This document shows positions 46,788 to 56,135 of a stretch of 64,000 nucleotides of DNA, piece by piece. The first letter of the stretch is position 1, and the number at the start of each line of letters is the position of its first letter. Under the pieces are notes generated by a model. That model was not told where the DNA came from. It saw only the letters and a list, made by a program, of their open reading frames with translations, and did not search any database. This DNA comes from Lacrimispora sp. 210928-DFI.3.58 (GTDB lineage: Bacteria > Bacillota > Clostridia > Lachnospirales > Lachnospiraceae). The position numbers and the translations under genes were made by a program. The DNA is taken from positions 1 through 64,000 of the forward strand of contig NZ_JAJCIC010000016.1 of NCBI RefSeq assembly GCF_020554865.1. Direction: 5' to 3'.

Positions 46788-49400
46788 TTATTTACCGTAA
46801 TAAGCTTTTAAGTACATTTCTTTGATTTCCTTCATCAGAGGATATCTTGGGTTGGCACCGGTACACTGGTCATCGAAGGCATTCTCTACCATCTCATCCA
46901 GAGTATCTAAGAAGTACTTCTCATCTACACCGTACTCCTGAATGGAGGACTTGACGCCAACTGCCTTCTTTAACTCCTCGATCTTCTCGATCAGCTTCTT
47001 CACTGCCTCAGCATCGTCCTTTGCCTGGATACCGCAGAAGCGTGCGCACTCTGCGTATCTTGCCTGGGTGTGCGGATACTGGTACTGGGAGAAGGTGCCC
47101 ATCTTGCGTGGATTCTCAGCAGCATTATACTCAACAACCAGAGAGATCAGCAGTGCATTTGCAATGCCGTGTGGCAGGTGATGGTAAGCGCCCAGCTTGT
47201 GTGCCATGGAGTGGCATACGCCTAAGAATGCATTTGCAAATGCCATACCGGCCATGCAGGATGCGTCTGCCATCTTCTGGCGTGCCTCTACATTTCCTGG
47301 CTCATTGTAAGCAGTGGGCAGGTAGTCAAATACGTTCTTCATTGCCTTTAATGCAAGGCCGTCTGTGTAATCTGTAGCCATAACAGAAGCATAAGCCTCC
47401 AGTGCATGTGTCAGAACGTCCACGCCGGATGCACTTGTTAAGCCTCTTGGCTGGCTCATCATGTTGTCAGTGTCAACGATTGCCATATTTGGCAGCAGCT
47501 GGTAATCAGCTAACGGATATTTGATACCTGTCTCCTGGTCAGTGATAACAGCAAATGGTGTTACCTCAGATCCTGTACCGGAGGAGGTTGGAACTGCTAC
47601 AAAGTATGCCTTCTCGCCCATCTTCGGGAAGGTGTATACACGTTTTCTGATATCGATAAAGCGCATTGCCATATCCATGAAATCTGCTTCCGGATGCTCA
47701 TAGAGAACCCACATGATCTTGCCTGCGTCCATTGCAGAGCCGCCGCCCATTGCGATGATCACATCCGGCTCAAATGCTCTCATGAGCTTTGCGCCTGCCT
47801 GTGCATTTGCCAGTGTGGGGTCAGGCTGTACATCGGAGAATACCGTGTAGGTAATTCCCATCTCATTTAAACGGTCTGTAATAACGCTTGTATATCCATT
47901 CTTATACAGGAAAGAGTCTGTTACAATGAAGGCTCTCTTCTTGTTCATTACGTCCTTAAGCTCTCTTAAGGCCACTGGCAGGCAGCCCTTCTTGAAGTAT
48001 ACCTTTTCAGGTGCACGGAACCACAGCATGTTCTCTCTCCTTTCAGCAACGGTCTTGATATTCAGCAGATGCTTCACGCCAACGTTCTCAGAAACAGAGT
48101 TGCCGCCCCAGGAACCGCATCCTAAGGTCAGAGACGGAGTCAGCTTGAAGTTGTACAGGTCGCCGATGCCGCCGTGAGAGGAAGGCGTATTGATGACAAT
48201 ACGGCAGGTCTTCATTCTCTCTTCGTGCTTTCTTCTCTTTTCTGTCTCATTTACATCAATGTACAGGGAGGAGGTGTGGCCGTAGCCGCCGTCCGCTACC
48301 AGGCGCTCTGCCTTATCCAGGGCCTCGTCAAAGGTCTTTGCCTTGTACATAGCCAGTACAGGAGACAGCTTCTCATGTGCGAACTCCTCGCTGATATCAA
48401 CGGACTCTACCTCACCGATCAGAACCTTTGTATCCTCAGGCACATCAACGCCGGCCAGCTTTGCGATATTGTAGGCAGACTGTCCAACGATCTTTGCATT
48501 TAATGCGCCATTGATAATGATCGTCTTGCGGACCTTGTCGATCTCACCCTGCTTTAAGAAGTAGCAGCCTCTGTAAAGGAATTCCTTTTTTACATCCTCA
48601 TAAATGGACTCCAGAACAGTTACAGACTGCTCAGAAGCACAGATCATACCATTATCAAAGGTCTTAGAATGGATGATGGAGTTTACTGCCAGCTTAATGT
48701 CTGCTGTGTCGTCAATGATAACCGGTGTATTGCCTGCGCCTACGCCTAATGCCGGCTTGCCGGAGGAGTAAGCAGCCTTAACCATGCCGGGACCGCCTGT
48801 TGCCAGGATCAGATCTGCATCTCTCATAACCTCATTTGTCAGCTCCAGAGAAGGAACATCGATCCATCCGATGATTCCCTCCGGTGCCCCTGCCTTTACA
48901 GCTGCATCCAGAACGATCTTTGCTGCTGCAATGGTGCAGTTCTTTGCACGTGGATGTGGGGAAATGATGATCGCATTTCTTGTCTTTAAGGAGATCAGGG
49001 TCTTAAAGATTGCTGTGGATGTTGGGTTTGTGGTCGGAATAACAGCTGCAATGATTCCGATCGGCTCTGCGATCTTCTTGATGCCGTACTCCTTATCCTC
49101 CTCGATCACACCAACAGTAGGTGTATGCTTATAAGCATTATAAATATGCTCTGATGCGTAGTTGTTTTTGATCACCTTGTCTTCCACAACGCCCATTCCG
49201 GTCTCTTCTACTGCCATTTTTGCAAGGGGGATACGCATCTTATTGGCAGCGCTTGCTGCTGCGAAAAAGATCTTATCCACCTGCTCCTGGGTAAAGGTAG
49301 CGAATACCTTCTGAGCTTCACGCATCGCGTTCATCTTCGCGTTGAGGCCCTCTACGCTGTCAATGATTTCCGGAACAACCTGCTGGACTTTCTTTGCCAT
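46788..49400 (-). CDS. adhE: Bifunctional acetaldehyde-CoA/alcohol dehydrogenase AdhE
   Basis: An 870-residue fused enzyme. The N-terminal aldehyde dehydrogenase half carries the catalytic Cys in FDNGMICASEQSV (about 248) and NAD-binding residues in TGGPGMVKAAYSSGKPALGVGAGN. The C-terminal iron-dependent ADH half has GGGSAMDAGK, TSSGTGSEVTPFAVI and His ligands in DVLTHALEAYAS and CHSMAHKLGAYHHLPHG. It reduces acetyl-CoA to ethanol, reoxidising two NADH; it forms filamentous spirosomes in other species. I start at the ATG eight bases after GGAGG. A Rex-like operator sits downstream of its promoter. Confidence 0.95.
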   Translation of the reverse strand: MAKKVQQVVPEIIDSVEGLNAKMNAMREAQKVFATFTQEQVDKIFFAAASAANKMRIPLAKMAVEETGMGVVEDKVIKNNYASEHIYNAYKHTPTVGVIEEDKEYGIKKIAEPIGIIAAVIPTTNPTSTAIFKTLISLKTRNAIIISPHPRAKNCTIAAAKIVLDAAVKAGAPEGIIGWIDVPSLELTNEVMRDADLILATGGPGMVKAAYSSGKPALGVGAGNTPVIIDDTADIKLAVNSIIHSKTFDNGMICASEQSVTVLESIYEDVKKEFLYRGCYFLKQGEIDKVRKTIIINGALNAKIVGQSAYNIAKLAGVDVPEDTKVLIGEVESVDISEEFAHEKLSPVLAMYKAKTFDEALDKAERLVADGGYGHTSSLYIDVNETEKRRKHEERMKTCRIVINTPSSHGGIGDLYNFKLTPSLTLGCGSWGGNSVSENVGVKHLLNIKTVAERRENMLWFRAPEKVYFKKGCLPVALRELKDVMNKKRAFIVTDSFLYKNGYTSVITDRLNEMGITYTVFSDVQPDPTLANAQAGAKLMRAFEPDVIIAMGGGSAMDAGKIMWVLYEHPEADFMDMAMRFIDIRKRVYTFPKMGEKAYFVAVPTSSGTGSEVTPFAVITDQETGIKYPLADYQLLPNMAIVDTDNMMSQPRGLTSASGVDVLTHALEAYASVMATDYTDGLALKAMKNVFDYLPTAYNEPGNVEARQKMADASCMAGMAFANAFLGVCHSMAHKLGAYHHLPHGIANALLISLVVEYNAAENPRKMGTFSQYQYPHTQARYAECARFCGIQAKDDAEAVKKLIEKIEELKKAVGVKSSIQEYGVDEKYFLDTLDEMVENAFDDQCTGANPRYPLMKEIKEMYLKAYYGK

Positions 49401-49473
49401 TTCCTTTTCCTCCATTTTCCTTGTGTTCGCAGTACATTGGGGGTGTACCTGCCTTGTTGTGTTTGGTTTATGA

Positions 49474-49491
49474 TTGATAATTAATTAACAA
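49474..49491. promoter_or_regulatory. rex box: Rex-type redox operator of adhE
   Basis: Read on the minus strand TTGTTAATTAATTATCAA, one mismatch from the Rex consensus TTGTTAANNNNTTAACAA. It is just downstream of the -10 box, where NADH-sensing Rex would block transcription. Confidence 0.7.
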
Positions 49492-49505
49492 TTTCATTTG
49501 TTTGC

Positions 49506-49534
49506 ATTATACGCCTTCGTTAAAAAAATGTCAA
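49506..49534 (-). promoter_or_regulatory. Promoter of adhE
   Basis: Perfect minus strand TTGACA (49534-49529), 17-base spacer, TATAAT (49511-49506). Confidence 0.9.
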
Positions 49535-49596
49535 TACATAATTGCTATTTTTTTTATAAATTTTTTTTTATCTCTTTTTCCATGGAAATAATGCTC

Positions 49597-49631
49597 AAAA
49601 AAAGGATCCGCACCTGACAAAGATGCGGACC
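49597..49631 (-). terminator. Terminator of metK
   Basis: Minus strand GGTCCGCA/TGCGGATCC stem followed by seven T. Confidence 0.85.
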
Positions 49632-49655
49632 CCCTATTGATCTTTTATTAACAGA

Positions 49656-50852
49656 TTATAGATAATTTTTTAGCAATTCCACCTTATCCAGCTTCTCCCA
49701 CGGAAGGTTCAGATCATTGCGGCCAAAATGTCCGTAAGCGGCTGTCTGCTTGTAGATCGGGCGGCGCAGGTCGAGCATCTTGATGATACCTGCCGGGCGC
49801 AGGTCGAAGTTTTCACGGATGATCTCCACCAGCTTTTCATTGCCCAGCTTTCCTGTACCGAAGGTGTCTACCATAATGGAGGTTGGATGCGCAACGCCGA
49901 TGGCATAGGATAACTGGATCTCACACTTGTCAGCCAGGCCTGCTGCCACAATGTTCTTAGCAACGTAGCGCGCTGCATAGGCTGCGGAGCGGTCTACCTT
50001 TGTGCAGTCCTTTCCGGAGAAAGCACCGCCGCCGTGACGGGCATATCCGCCGTAGGTATCCACGATGATCTTACGTCCCGTAAGTCCGCTGTCTCCGTGA
50101 GGTCCGCCGATCACAAAGCGCCCTGTAGGGTTGATGAAGAATTTGGTATTCTCATCGATCATATCAGCAGGAAGGATCTCATCAAACACGTATTTCTTGA
50201 TATCTGCATGGATCTGCTCCTGGGTCACGTTCTCATCATGCTGGGTGGACAGAACCACAGCATCTAAGCGCACCGGCTTATCGTTCTCGTCATACTCCAC
50301 TGTCACCTGCGTCTTTCCGTCAGGACGGAGATAGGTCAGTGTTCCATTCTTTCTTACCTCTGTGAGCCTTCTGGCCAGCCTGTGGGCCAGTGAAATGGGA
50401 TATGGCATATATTCCTCTGTCTCATTGCTTGCAAAGCCGAACATCATGCCCTGGTCTCCCGCACCAATGGCATCCAGCTCCTCCTCAGACATGTTATTTT
50501 CTCCTGCCTGCTTTGCCTCCAGAGCCTTGTCCACGCCCAGGGCGATATCCTTTGACTGCTCGTCAATGGCAGTGATCACGCCGCAGGTATCGCAGTCAAA
50601 GCCGTACTTTGCACGGTCATATCCGATCTCACGGACAGTCTCGCGCACGATCTTCTGGATATCCACATAGGCGTTGGTGGTGATCTCGCCCATTACAAGC
50701 ACAAGGCCTGTGGTGGTAGCTGTCTCGCATGCCACACGGCTCATGGGATCCTGCTCCATCAATGCGTCTAAGATAGCGTCAGAAATGGCATCACACATTT
50801 TGTCCGGATGGCCTTCGGTTACGGATTCAGAGGTAAATAGTCTTCTTTCCAT
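49656..50852 (-). CDS. metK: S-adenosylmethionine synthetase
   Basis: A 398-residue MetK. Motifs: [20 protein letters not shown] near the start (ATP-site His and metal Asp), [12 protein letters not shown] (about 118-129), [24 protein letters not shown] and [22 protein letters not shown]. In the last, Cys replaces the usual Pro after KD. It makes SAM from methionine and ATP. A SAM-I riboswitch and intrinsic terminator occupy the leader, so expression drops when SAM is plentiful. Ribosome site AAAGGAG. Confidence 0.97.
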   Translation of the reverse strand: MERRLFTSESVTEGHPDKMCDAISDAILDALMEQDPMSRVACETATTTGLVLVMGEITTNAYVDIQKIVRETVREIGYDRAKYGFDCDTCGVITAIDEQSKDIALGVDKALEAKQAGENNMSEEELDAIGAGDQGMMFGFASNETEEYMPYPISLAHRLARRLTEVRKNGTLTYLRPDGKTQVTVEYDENDKPVRLDAVVLSTQHDENVTQEQIHADIKKYVFDEILPADMIDENTKFFINPTGRFVIGGPHGDSGLTGRKIIVDTYGGYARHGGGAFSGKDCTKVDRSAAYAARYVAKNIVAAGLADKCEIQLSYAIGVAHPTSIMVDTFGTGKLGNEKLVEIIRENFDLRPAGIIKMLDLRRPIYKQTAAYGHFGRNDLNLPWEKLDKVELLKNYL

Positions 50853-50898
50853 CGTTTTCTCTCCTTTTCATAGTATAAGTAGTTTCCTAAAATGTAGC

Positions 50899-50929
50899 AA
50901 AAAACAAGTCCGCAGCAATTGCGGACTTG
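50899..50929 (-). terminator. Riboswitch-controlled terminator of metK
   Basis: Minus strand CAAGTCCGCA/TGCGGACTTG perfect stem, five-base loop and TTTTTT, located between the SAM aptamer and the metK ribosome site. Confidence 0.88.
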
Positions 50930-50952
50930 AAAATGTTGTGATCTTCAAATCC

Positions 50953-51105
50953 TCTTATTGCTCGATCAAGTATGCTGCCCATGTAATATGGACATATACT
51001 CCTCGCTCAGGTTGGCACCTTCCGGCCCTTTCGCATGATTACCCATGCTCAACCGGGGTTGCCGTGACTTCACAGGTCCTTTGTACCTCCATCACTCTGA
51101 ATAAG
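50953..51105 (-). promoter_or_regulatory. SAM-I (S-box) riboswitch aptamer
   Basis: Minus strand leader with P1 closing pairs CTTATT/AATAAG and the S-box core in order: CAGAG(T)GATGGAGG, GAAGTCACGGCAACC, GGAAGGTGCCAACCTGAGCGAG. These match the SAM-I consensus, and the gene controlled is metK, a standard target. Confidence 0.93.
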
Positions 51106-51144
51106 GGATATTTACGAACTTATTTTGCTTTTATTACCTACCAT

Positions 51145-51173
51145 ATCTTATAGCATTTATGCATATATGTCAA
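51145..51173 (-). promoter_or_regulatory. Promoter of metK
   Basis: Minus strand TTGACA (51173-51168), 17-base spacer, TAAGAT (51150-51145); starts the riboswitch leader. Confidence 0.65.
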
Positions 51174-51203
51174 CCACTATTTTTATCATATAGCAGCCGA
51201 AAA

Positions 51204-51379
51204 GTTACTGTTCACAGCCGATATCCCGCGAGGTGTTTTTTGTGAGTGAAGCGCAGCGGAAGCCACAGAAAACCCGAGGGTTTGCGGCGCCAAACCGCGC
51301 TTTTTGCGGTTTGTGTGCATCGCGGAGCGCGTTATTGTTCACAGAACGGCTGCTTTTTAGCCGGGCTGCGAACAGTAAC
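51204..51379. mobile_element. MITE-like repeat element with terminal inverted repeats
   Basis: A 176-base GC-rich block bounded by GTTACTGTTCACAGCC (51204-51219) and its inverted copy GGCTGCGAACAGTAAC (51364-51379; one mismatch). An internal GTTATTGTTCACAG repeats part of the end. All frames are open over much of it but no protein-like sequence results. It looks like a non-autonomous mobile or highly dispersed repeat. No target-site duplication is obvious. Confidence 0.6.
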
Positions 51380-51407
51380 ACCGAAAAAAGCCGGGATAAT
51401 ATCTGCC

Positions 51408-52256
51408 TCATACTCCATAGATCCTGGCAGCATTTTGATAAAATATCTGCTCCCAATGCTTTTCAGGAACCAGCTTCCAGGTAAATTCTATATAGTCTCC
51501 CAGATTTGCCAAAGGCCAGTCAGTGCCGAACATCACGTCCCGGTAATCAAAATACTCCAGCCAGCTTTTTAGCATTCCCAGATAGCCTGCCTTGTCCCTG
51601 TAGAGGCCGTCCACATCCACGCTTCCCTCCAAAAGGCCGGAAAGGTCAGCTGCCACATTCTGGTTCTTGCTCATCACAGCAGCCGCATCGTTCAGCCAGG
51701 GATTTCCAAAATGGCACATTACAAACTGTACTTTTGGATGAAGGGCCGCCGCCTCATCGATCGTTAAGGGATGGCTGTACTTTAAAATAGCCTTTGGTCC
51801 GGCTGTCTCTCCTGTGTGGACAGCCACTGGCTTTTTATAGGCCGCTGCCAGATCATAAAAGGGCTCATAGCAGGCATTTGTGACAGCCACCGGATGATAG
51901 CCGGGATAGAGCTTGATCCCCACACAATTTTCCCTTTTTAAGTGCTGCTCCGCCAGATCTGCTGCCTGTTTTAGCATCTTATTTCCATTGCTGCCGTCCT
52001 CTAAGGCTGTTCTCAGATAGGTGCTGTCAAGGCCGATACAATAGCTTAAATACTCCGGATACCGGTGGAAGGAAAGTTCCAGCGAGCGGTTTCCCATAAC
52101 AATGCCGTGGACGATCCCATGCCTTTCATACTCCCTTTTTAAGTGATCTTCATTATTCTCATGACCAGCCTCTTTGGCGATCCTGTCAAAATATCCATCC
52201 CCTGTTACATAGTGCAGATGGGCGTCAATGATCGGACCAGAATATCCCTCCGGCAT
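51408..52256 (-). CDS. Amidohydrolase-family (amidohydrolase 2) metal-dependent hydrolase
   Basis: A 282-residue TIM-barrel hydrolase. IIDAHLHY (about 9-16) supplies the first HxH metal pair, VAVHTGETAG a third His, QFVMCHFGNPW a fourth and MFGTDWPLANLG the metal Asp. This is the amidohydrolase_2 pattern of decarboxylases such as aminocarboxymuconate-semialdehyde decarboxylase and of lactone hydrolases. The substrate cannot be assigned. ATG 52256 follows AAGGAGGG by seven bases. It is downstream of murA on the same strand with a 73-base gap. Confidence 0.8.
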   Translation of the reverse strand: MPEGYSGPIIDAHLHYVTGDGYFDRIAKEAGHENNEDHLKREYERHGIVHGIVMGNRSLELSFHRYPEYLSYCIGLDSTYLRTALEDGSNGNKMLKQAADLAEQHLKRENCVGIKLYPGYHPVAVTNACYEPFYDLAAAYKKPVAVHTGETAGPKAILKYSHPLTIDEAAALHPKVQFVMCHFGNPWLNDAAAVMSKNQNVAADLSGLLEGSVDVDGLYRDKAGYLGMLKSWLEYFDYRDVMFGTDWPLANLGDYIEFTWKLVPEKHWEQIFYQNAARIYGV

Positions 52257-52329
52257 CCTTTTTCCCTCCTTCTGACATATCAAAAAGCAGGAAATGCGTC
52301 TGCTTTTTTTACACATTTCCTGCTGTCTT

Positions 52330-53622
52330 TTATCCGATTCTCAGCTTAAATTTCTGTATTTCCCTATCGGAATCTACCCTCTCGATCATGGCTCCCAGAC
52401 CCTGCAGTTTCTCCTCAAAGCACTCATAGCCCCTCTGGATATATCCGATCTCATCAACGACCGTGTACCCGTCAGCAGCCAGTCCGGCTATCACCAGGGC
52501 TGCTCCGGCCCGCAGGTCAGGCGCATTGACCTGAGCCCCTGTAAAGCCCTTTACACCGTCGATAACGGCCACATTTCCTTCTACCTTGATGTTGCTTCCC
52601 ATGCGGGCAAGCTCATCCACGTATTTAAAACGGTTCTCAAAAATGCTCTCTGTCACCATGCTGGTGCCATTTGCCAATGCCAGGGTAACTGCCATCTGCG
52701 GCTGCATATCTGTGGGAAAGCCGGGGTACGGCAGCGTCTTAATATCCGTATGCCTCTGGTTGGGCTTTCCGACTACTCTCACTGCGTCATCAAACTCAAT
52801 GACCTCACAGCCGATCTCCATAAGCTTTGCGGAGATGGCCTCCAGATGCTTGGGGATCACATTCCGCACCATCACATCTCCTCTGGTGGCTGCTGCTGCG
52901 CACATAAATGTGCCTGCCTCGATCTGATCCGGTATAATGGAATATTCTGTACCGTGAAGCTTGTTCACTCCACGGATACGGATGGTATCTGTACCGGCTC
53001 CCTTGATATTAGCTCCCATGCTGTTTAAGAAGTTTGCCACATCTACGATATGGGGCTCCTTTGCTGCATTCTCCAATATGGTCTGCCCCTCTGCCAGGGC
53101 TGCGGCCATCATAATATTGATGGTAGCTCCCACAGAGACCACATCCAGATAGATATGGCTGGCAACCAGGTCAATGGCGTGGGCGATCACTGCCCCCCGC
53201 TCGATCACTACCTCTGCACCTAAGGCCCGAAAGCCCTTGATATGCTGGTCAATGGGCCTGCTGCCAATGTTGCATCCCCCCGGAAGAGGAACCTGCGCAC
53301 TCTTGTATTTGCCCAACAGAGCGCCGATAAAATAATAGGAAGCACGGATTCTCCGTATAAATTCATCGTCCACCGAAACTTCCTTGATATTGCTCCCATT
53401 GATCCGTACAGTGTGGCGGTCAATCCTGTCAACTCTCGCGCCTATTTCCTGAATTGCTTCCAGCATCACGTTAATGTCCTTGACATCAGGAAGATTATCA
53501 ATCAGGACACTCTCATCTGTCATGATAGAAGCCGCCAGGATACCCAGCGCCGCATTTTTGGCTCCGCTTACGGTGACATCACCTACCAGCGGATTACCGC
53601 CTTTTATTACATATTGCTCCAT
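52330..53622 (-). CDS. murA: UDP-N-acetylglucosamine 1-carboxyvinyltransferase MurA
   Basis: A 430-residue EPSP-synthase-fold enzyme. GAKNAALGILAASI near residue 20-33 (Lys22 of MurA), the loop PGGCNIGSRPIDQH with the PEP-binding, fosfomycin-target Cys near 115, and YPGFPTDMQPQ near 300 are all present. It transfers enolpyruvate to UDP-GlcNAc, the first committed step of peptidoglycan synthesis. Firmicutes often have two MurA copies; this cannot be told apart here. Confidence 0.95.
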   Translation of the reverse strand: MEQYVIKGGNPLVGDVTVSGAKNAALGILAASIMTDESVLIDNLPDVKDINVMLEAIQEIGARVDRIDRHTVRINGSNIKEVSVDDEFIRRIRASYYFIGALLGKYKSAQVPLPGGCNIGSRPIDQHIKGFRALGAEVVIERGAVIAHAIDLVASHIYLDVVSVGATINIMMAAALAEGQTILENAAKEPHIVDVANFLNSMGANIKGAGTDTIRIRGVNKLHGTEYSIIPDQIEAGTFMCAAAATRGDVMVRNVIPKHLEAISAKLMEIGCEVIEFDDAVRVVGKPNQRHTDIKTLPYPGFPTDMQPQMAVTLALANGTSMVTESIFENRFKYVDELARMGSNIKVEGNVAVIDGVKGFTGAQVNAPDLRAGAALVIAGLAADGYTVVDEIGYIQRGYECFEEKLQGLGAMIERVDSDREIQKFKLRIG

Positions 53623-53722
53623 TCCATACCTCTGATATTTATTTAAAAACCAATTCTGGCTATCATTCTATGTGACAATAATTTCGTAACTATTTGTTCA
53701 CAATTCATTTACATCTTCTTAG

Positions 53723-53750
53723 ATTATACCATAAGAATCGGATTTGTAAA
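53723..53750 (-). promoter_or_regulatory. Promoter of murA
   Basis: Minus strand TTTACA (53750-53745), 16-base spacer, TATAAT (53728-53723). Confidence 0.6.
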
Positions 53751-53785
53751 GGGAAAGCATTTTTGCTGCCCATTGATACGGAGGT

Positions 53786-54775
53786 TCAGGAGAGGAAAAG
53801 GATCTGGCCAACCCCCCTTTCCCTTGCACGTTTCAGCACAGTGAATGCGCAATTTACATCATGAGCTCCCATTCCCATATGGGTGGATACAATAATTTCT
53901 CTTTCTGTTTCTCTTCCCGGTATCTTCCCGCTCAAAAGCTCCGTCATATCGCCGAATACATCCTGGCTTTCCAGCAAATGCCCCGGATTGAGCCTCGCTC
54001 CATTTAAAATACTTTTATCAGGCTCCTTATAGCCTAGATACCATTTATCTGCCAATTTTGCGATCTGGGGATCCATATCCCGAAAGCCCTCAATTCCGAT
54101 GATGGTCGTACCAGGGGTTACCATATCTGCTGTTATCAGAGGAGTAACAGCGCCGGACGCCATTAGGATCAGATTGCTCCCTTCTATTGCCGCTTCAGGG
54201 CTGTCACAGAGCACTACCTCTATTCTGTCCCTATACTCTCCTCTGACCTGCTCCATAGGCTGGCGGCTCCGGCTGAAGAGCCTGATCTGTCTGAGAGATG
54301 GAAACTGTGTCAAAAATCCTCTTATGCCTGCCTTTGCCTGGGAGCCGCATCCTATAACAGAAAGCACCTTTGGCTCCGGCTGTGCCAGATATTTTGCCTG
54401 TACTACGCCATGCCCTCCGGCTGTGCGCATGGCCGTAATATTCGTGGCTCCCACAATTGCAATGGGAGATCCCGTTATAATATCGCTTAAAATAACAAGA
54501 TTTCCATGACTGAAGGGATAACCAGGAAGCGGTGCAGAATAGGTATCGATCCATTTTACTCCTGCAATCTTTTTATGGCGGATGATCGCCGGCATGGAAT
54601 GGAAATTGTTTTTCCTATCGGGATCCACAAACATCATAGACATGTTTCCCACTGTGATATCTCCTGTTCCAATATGAAGGAAGGTATCCTCTGCAGCTTC
54701 AATTGCATCCTTTGCAGTGAGGAGGGACAAAACCTCCTTTTCATTAATAAATAACAGCTCTTCCCGTATATCCAT
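53786..54775 (-). CDS. Ornithine cyclodeaminase/mu-crystallin family protein
   Basis: A 329-residue protein of the ornithine cyclodeaminase/mu-crystallin family: substrate-domain Arg and Lys in FHSMPAIIRHKKIAGVKWIDTY, then TAMRTAGGHGVVQAKYL, and the Rossmann motif VIGCGSQAKAGIRGF (about 139-153). Members are NAD(P)-dependent ornithine cyclodeaminases, alanine dehydrogenases or ketimine and imino-acid reductases. DVFGDMTELLSGKIPGR near the end is typical. It lies 35 bases after moeA. The substrate is unknown. Confidence 0.8.
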   Translation of the reverse strand: MDIREELLFINEKEVLSLLTAKDAIEAAEDTFLHIGTGDITVGNMSMMFVDPDRKNNFHSMPAIIRHKKIAGVKWIDTYSAPLPGYPFSHGNLVILSDIITGSPIAIVGATNITAMRTAGGHGVVQAKYLAQPEPKVLSVIGCGSQAKAGIRGFLTQFPSLRQIRLFSRSRQPMEQVRGEYRDRIEVVLCDSPEAAIEGSNLILMASGAVTPLITADMVTPGTTIIGIEGFRDMDPQIAKLADKWYLGYKEPDKSILNGARLNPGHLLESQDVFGDMTELLSGKIPGRETEREIIVSTHMGMGAHDVNCAFTVLKRARERGVGQILFLS

Positions 54776-54810
54776 ATGGACTTTATCTCCTCTCTTATCT
54801 TCTGCCGCAA

Positions 54811-56007
54811 CTATATTCTTATCATGTTCACTTCATTTCCCCGCCATACTTCATCTGTCCCGGCAGGAATATCGATCAGGCAGTTACACCCTACCATTGT
54901 CTGCATTTGCCCATTTCCCTGTTTTTGAGGCATATATACTACACCGTTTTGGAAACAGGCCCTCAGAAACCTGCGGCTGGGACTTCGCTTAGTAAAATCA
55001 TTTGCTGCCCGTGCCTTTTTCTTTTTAAGCTCAAGAGAAGGATCCTCCAGCATTTTGGAAAACATAGGGCGGACAAGCAGCTCAAAGGGTACTGCGGCAG
55101 AAAAAGGATTCCCTGAAAGTCCCAAAAACAAGGTTCTCCCCTTTACGGCAAAGAGTGTCGGCATACCGGGCTTCATATCAATTCCATGAAATACGATCTC
55201 TGCCCCTGCTGCCTCCATTGACTTCTCCATCAAATCCCTCTGTCCGACAGATACTCCTCCCATTGTTATCACCAGATCATTCCCAGCTGCTACGCGCTCC
55301 AGCAATGCTGCGATCTTATCTACATTATCTTCCACCGAAATCCTCTCTGTCACCACTGCCCCCAATTGGCTCAGTCTTACTGACAGATAACTTACATTGG
55401 AATCATATATTTTTCCGGGAGGCAGTTTTTCGCCGGGTCTGCATATTTCATCTCCCGTAGATATAACGGCAGCTCTCACATGGCGGCGGACAGGGAGGGA
55501 TGTTAATCCGGCTCCTGCGGCAACTGCAATAGCCGCCGCATCAATTTTCAGCCTTCTTTTTAATAGAACGGCTCCTGCCTCATATTCCTCACCTATATGG
55601 CAGTAATTGCTGTCCGCCTTTAAAGACCTGTAAATTGATACGTACTGTTCTCCAAGATCAGTGTCCTCCTGTCTTATAATGCAATCCGCCCCTTTCGGAA
55701 TCATACTCCCTGTCATAAGGCGTACCGCCTGCCCTTTCAGAACAGGTATATCGGAGGCCATACCTGCATAAAGTTTATCCACTACTTTTAATACAACAGG
55801 CGTTTCATGGGAGGCTCCTTCTATATCGGAAGAAATTACCCCATAGCCATCTAAAGGCGACCGGTCGAAGGGCGGCTGATCGATTGCAGAATAAATATCC
55901 CTGACCAAAACCCTGTTTATAGAGTCCTCAAGAGGCGTCTGCTCCTCCTCCAAAACTGATGTATGGCCCAATACCAGCCCGGTCGCCTGTTCAATTGAAA
56001 TTTTCAA
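54811..56007 (-). CDS. moeA: Molybdopterin molybdotransferase MoeA
   Basis: A 398-residue MoeA. Motifs: QPPFDRSPLDGYGV (about 44-57), MTGSMIPKGADCII (about 94-107), AVISTGDEI, YDSNVSYLSVRLSQLGA and VITMGGVSVGQRDLM, GNPFSAAVPFELLV. It inserts molybdenum into adenylylated molybdopterin. It begins with TTG, eight or nine bases after AAAGGAG. No other molybdenum cofactor genes are in the window, so its presence in an organic-acid cluster suggests that a molybdoenzyme or other role is linked to this locus. Confidence 0.9.
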   Translation of the reverse strand: MKISIEQATGLVLGHTSVLEEEQTPLEDSINRVLVRDIYSAIDQPPFDRSPLDGYGVISSDIEGASHETPVVLKVVDKLYAGMASDIPVLKGQAVRLMTGSMIPKGADCIIRQEDTDLGEQYVSIYRSLKADSNYCHIGEEYEAGAVLLKRRLKIDAAAIAVAAGAGLTSLPVRRHVRAAVISTGDEICRPGEKLPPGKIYDSNVSYLSVRLSQLGAVVTERISVEDNVDKIAALLERVAAGNDLVITMGGVSVGQRDLMEKSMEAAGAEIVFHGIDMKPGMPTLFAVKGRTLFLGLSGNPFSAAVPFELLVRPMFSKMLEDPSLELKKKKARAANDFTKRSPSRRFLRACFQNGVVYMPQKQGNGQMQTMVGCNCLIDIPAGTDEVWRGNEVNMIRI

Positions 56008-56057
56008 ATCCCGTCTCTCCTTTCCATAGCCGGAAAACCCTTTTCGGCATAAATGCG

Positions 56058-56110
56058 AAAAGCAAAGGGTATTTCATGGCAAAGCCGCCACGTATATACC
56101 CTTTGCTTTT
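56058..56110. terminator. Terminator after the DASS transporter gene
   Basis: Perfect 15-base stem AAAAGCAAAGGGTAT/ATACCCTTTGCTTTT with a 23-base loop; U-rich on both strands. Confidence 0.75.
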
Positions 56111-56135
56111 TATATGGATCCTCCGCCACGTTTTA

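Larger units (their letters stand above)
50853..51203 (-). other. metK leader and promoter region
   Basis: About 350 gene-free bases holding, in transcript order, promoter, SAM-I aptamer and intrinsic terminator. No further feature was seen. Confidence 0.8.

Noticed and set aside
51205..51572. Overlapping open frames on both strands (about 80-110 codons)
   Set aside because: They arise from the GC-rich repeat element and run into the amidohydrolase gene antisense; no family-like sequence.
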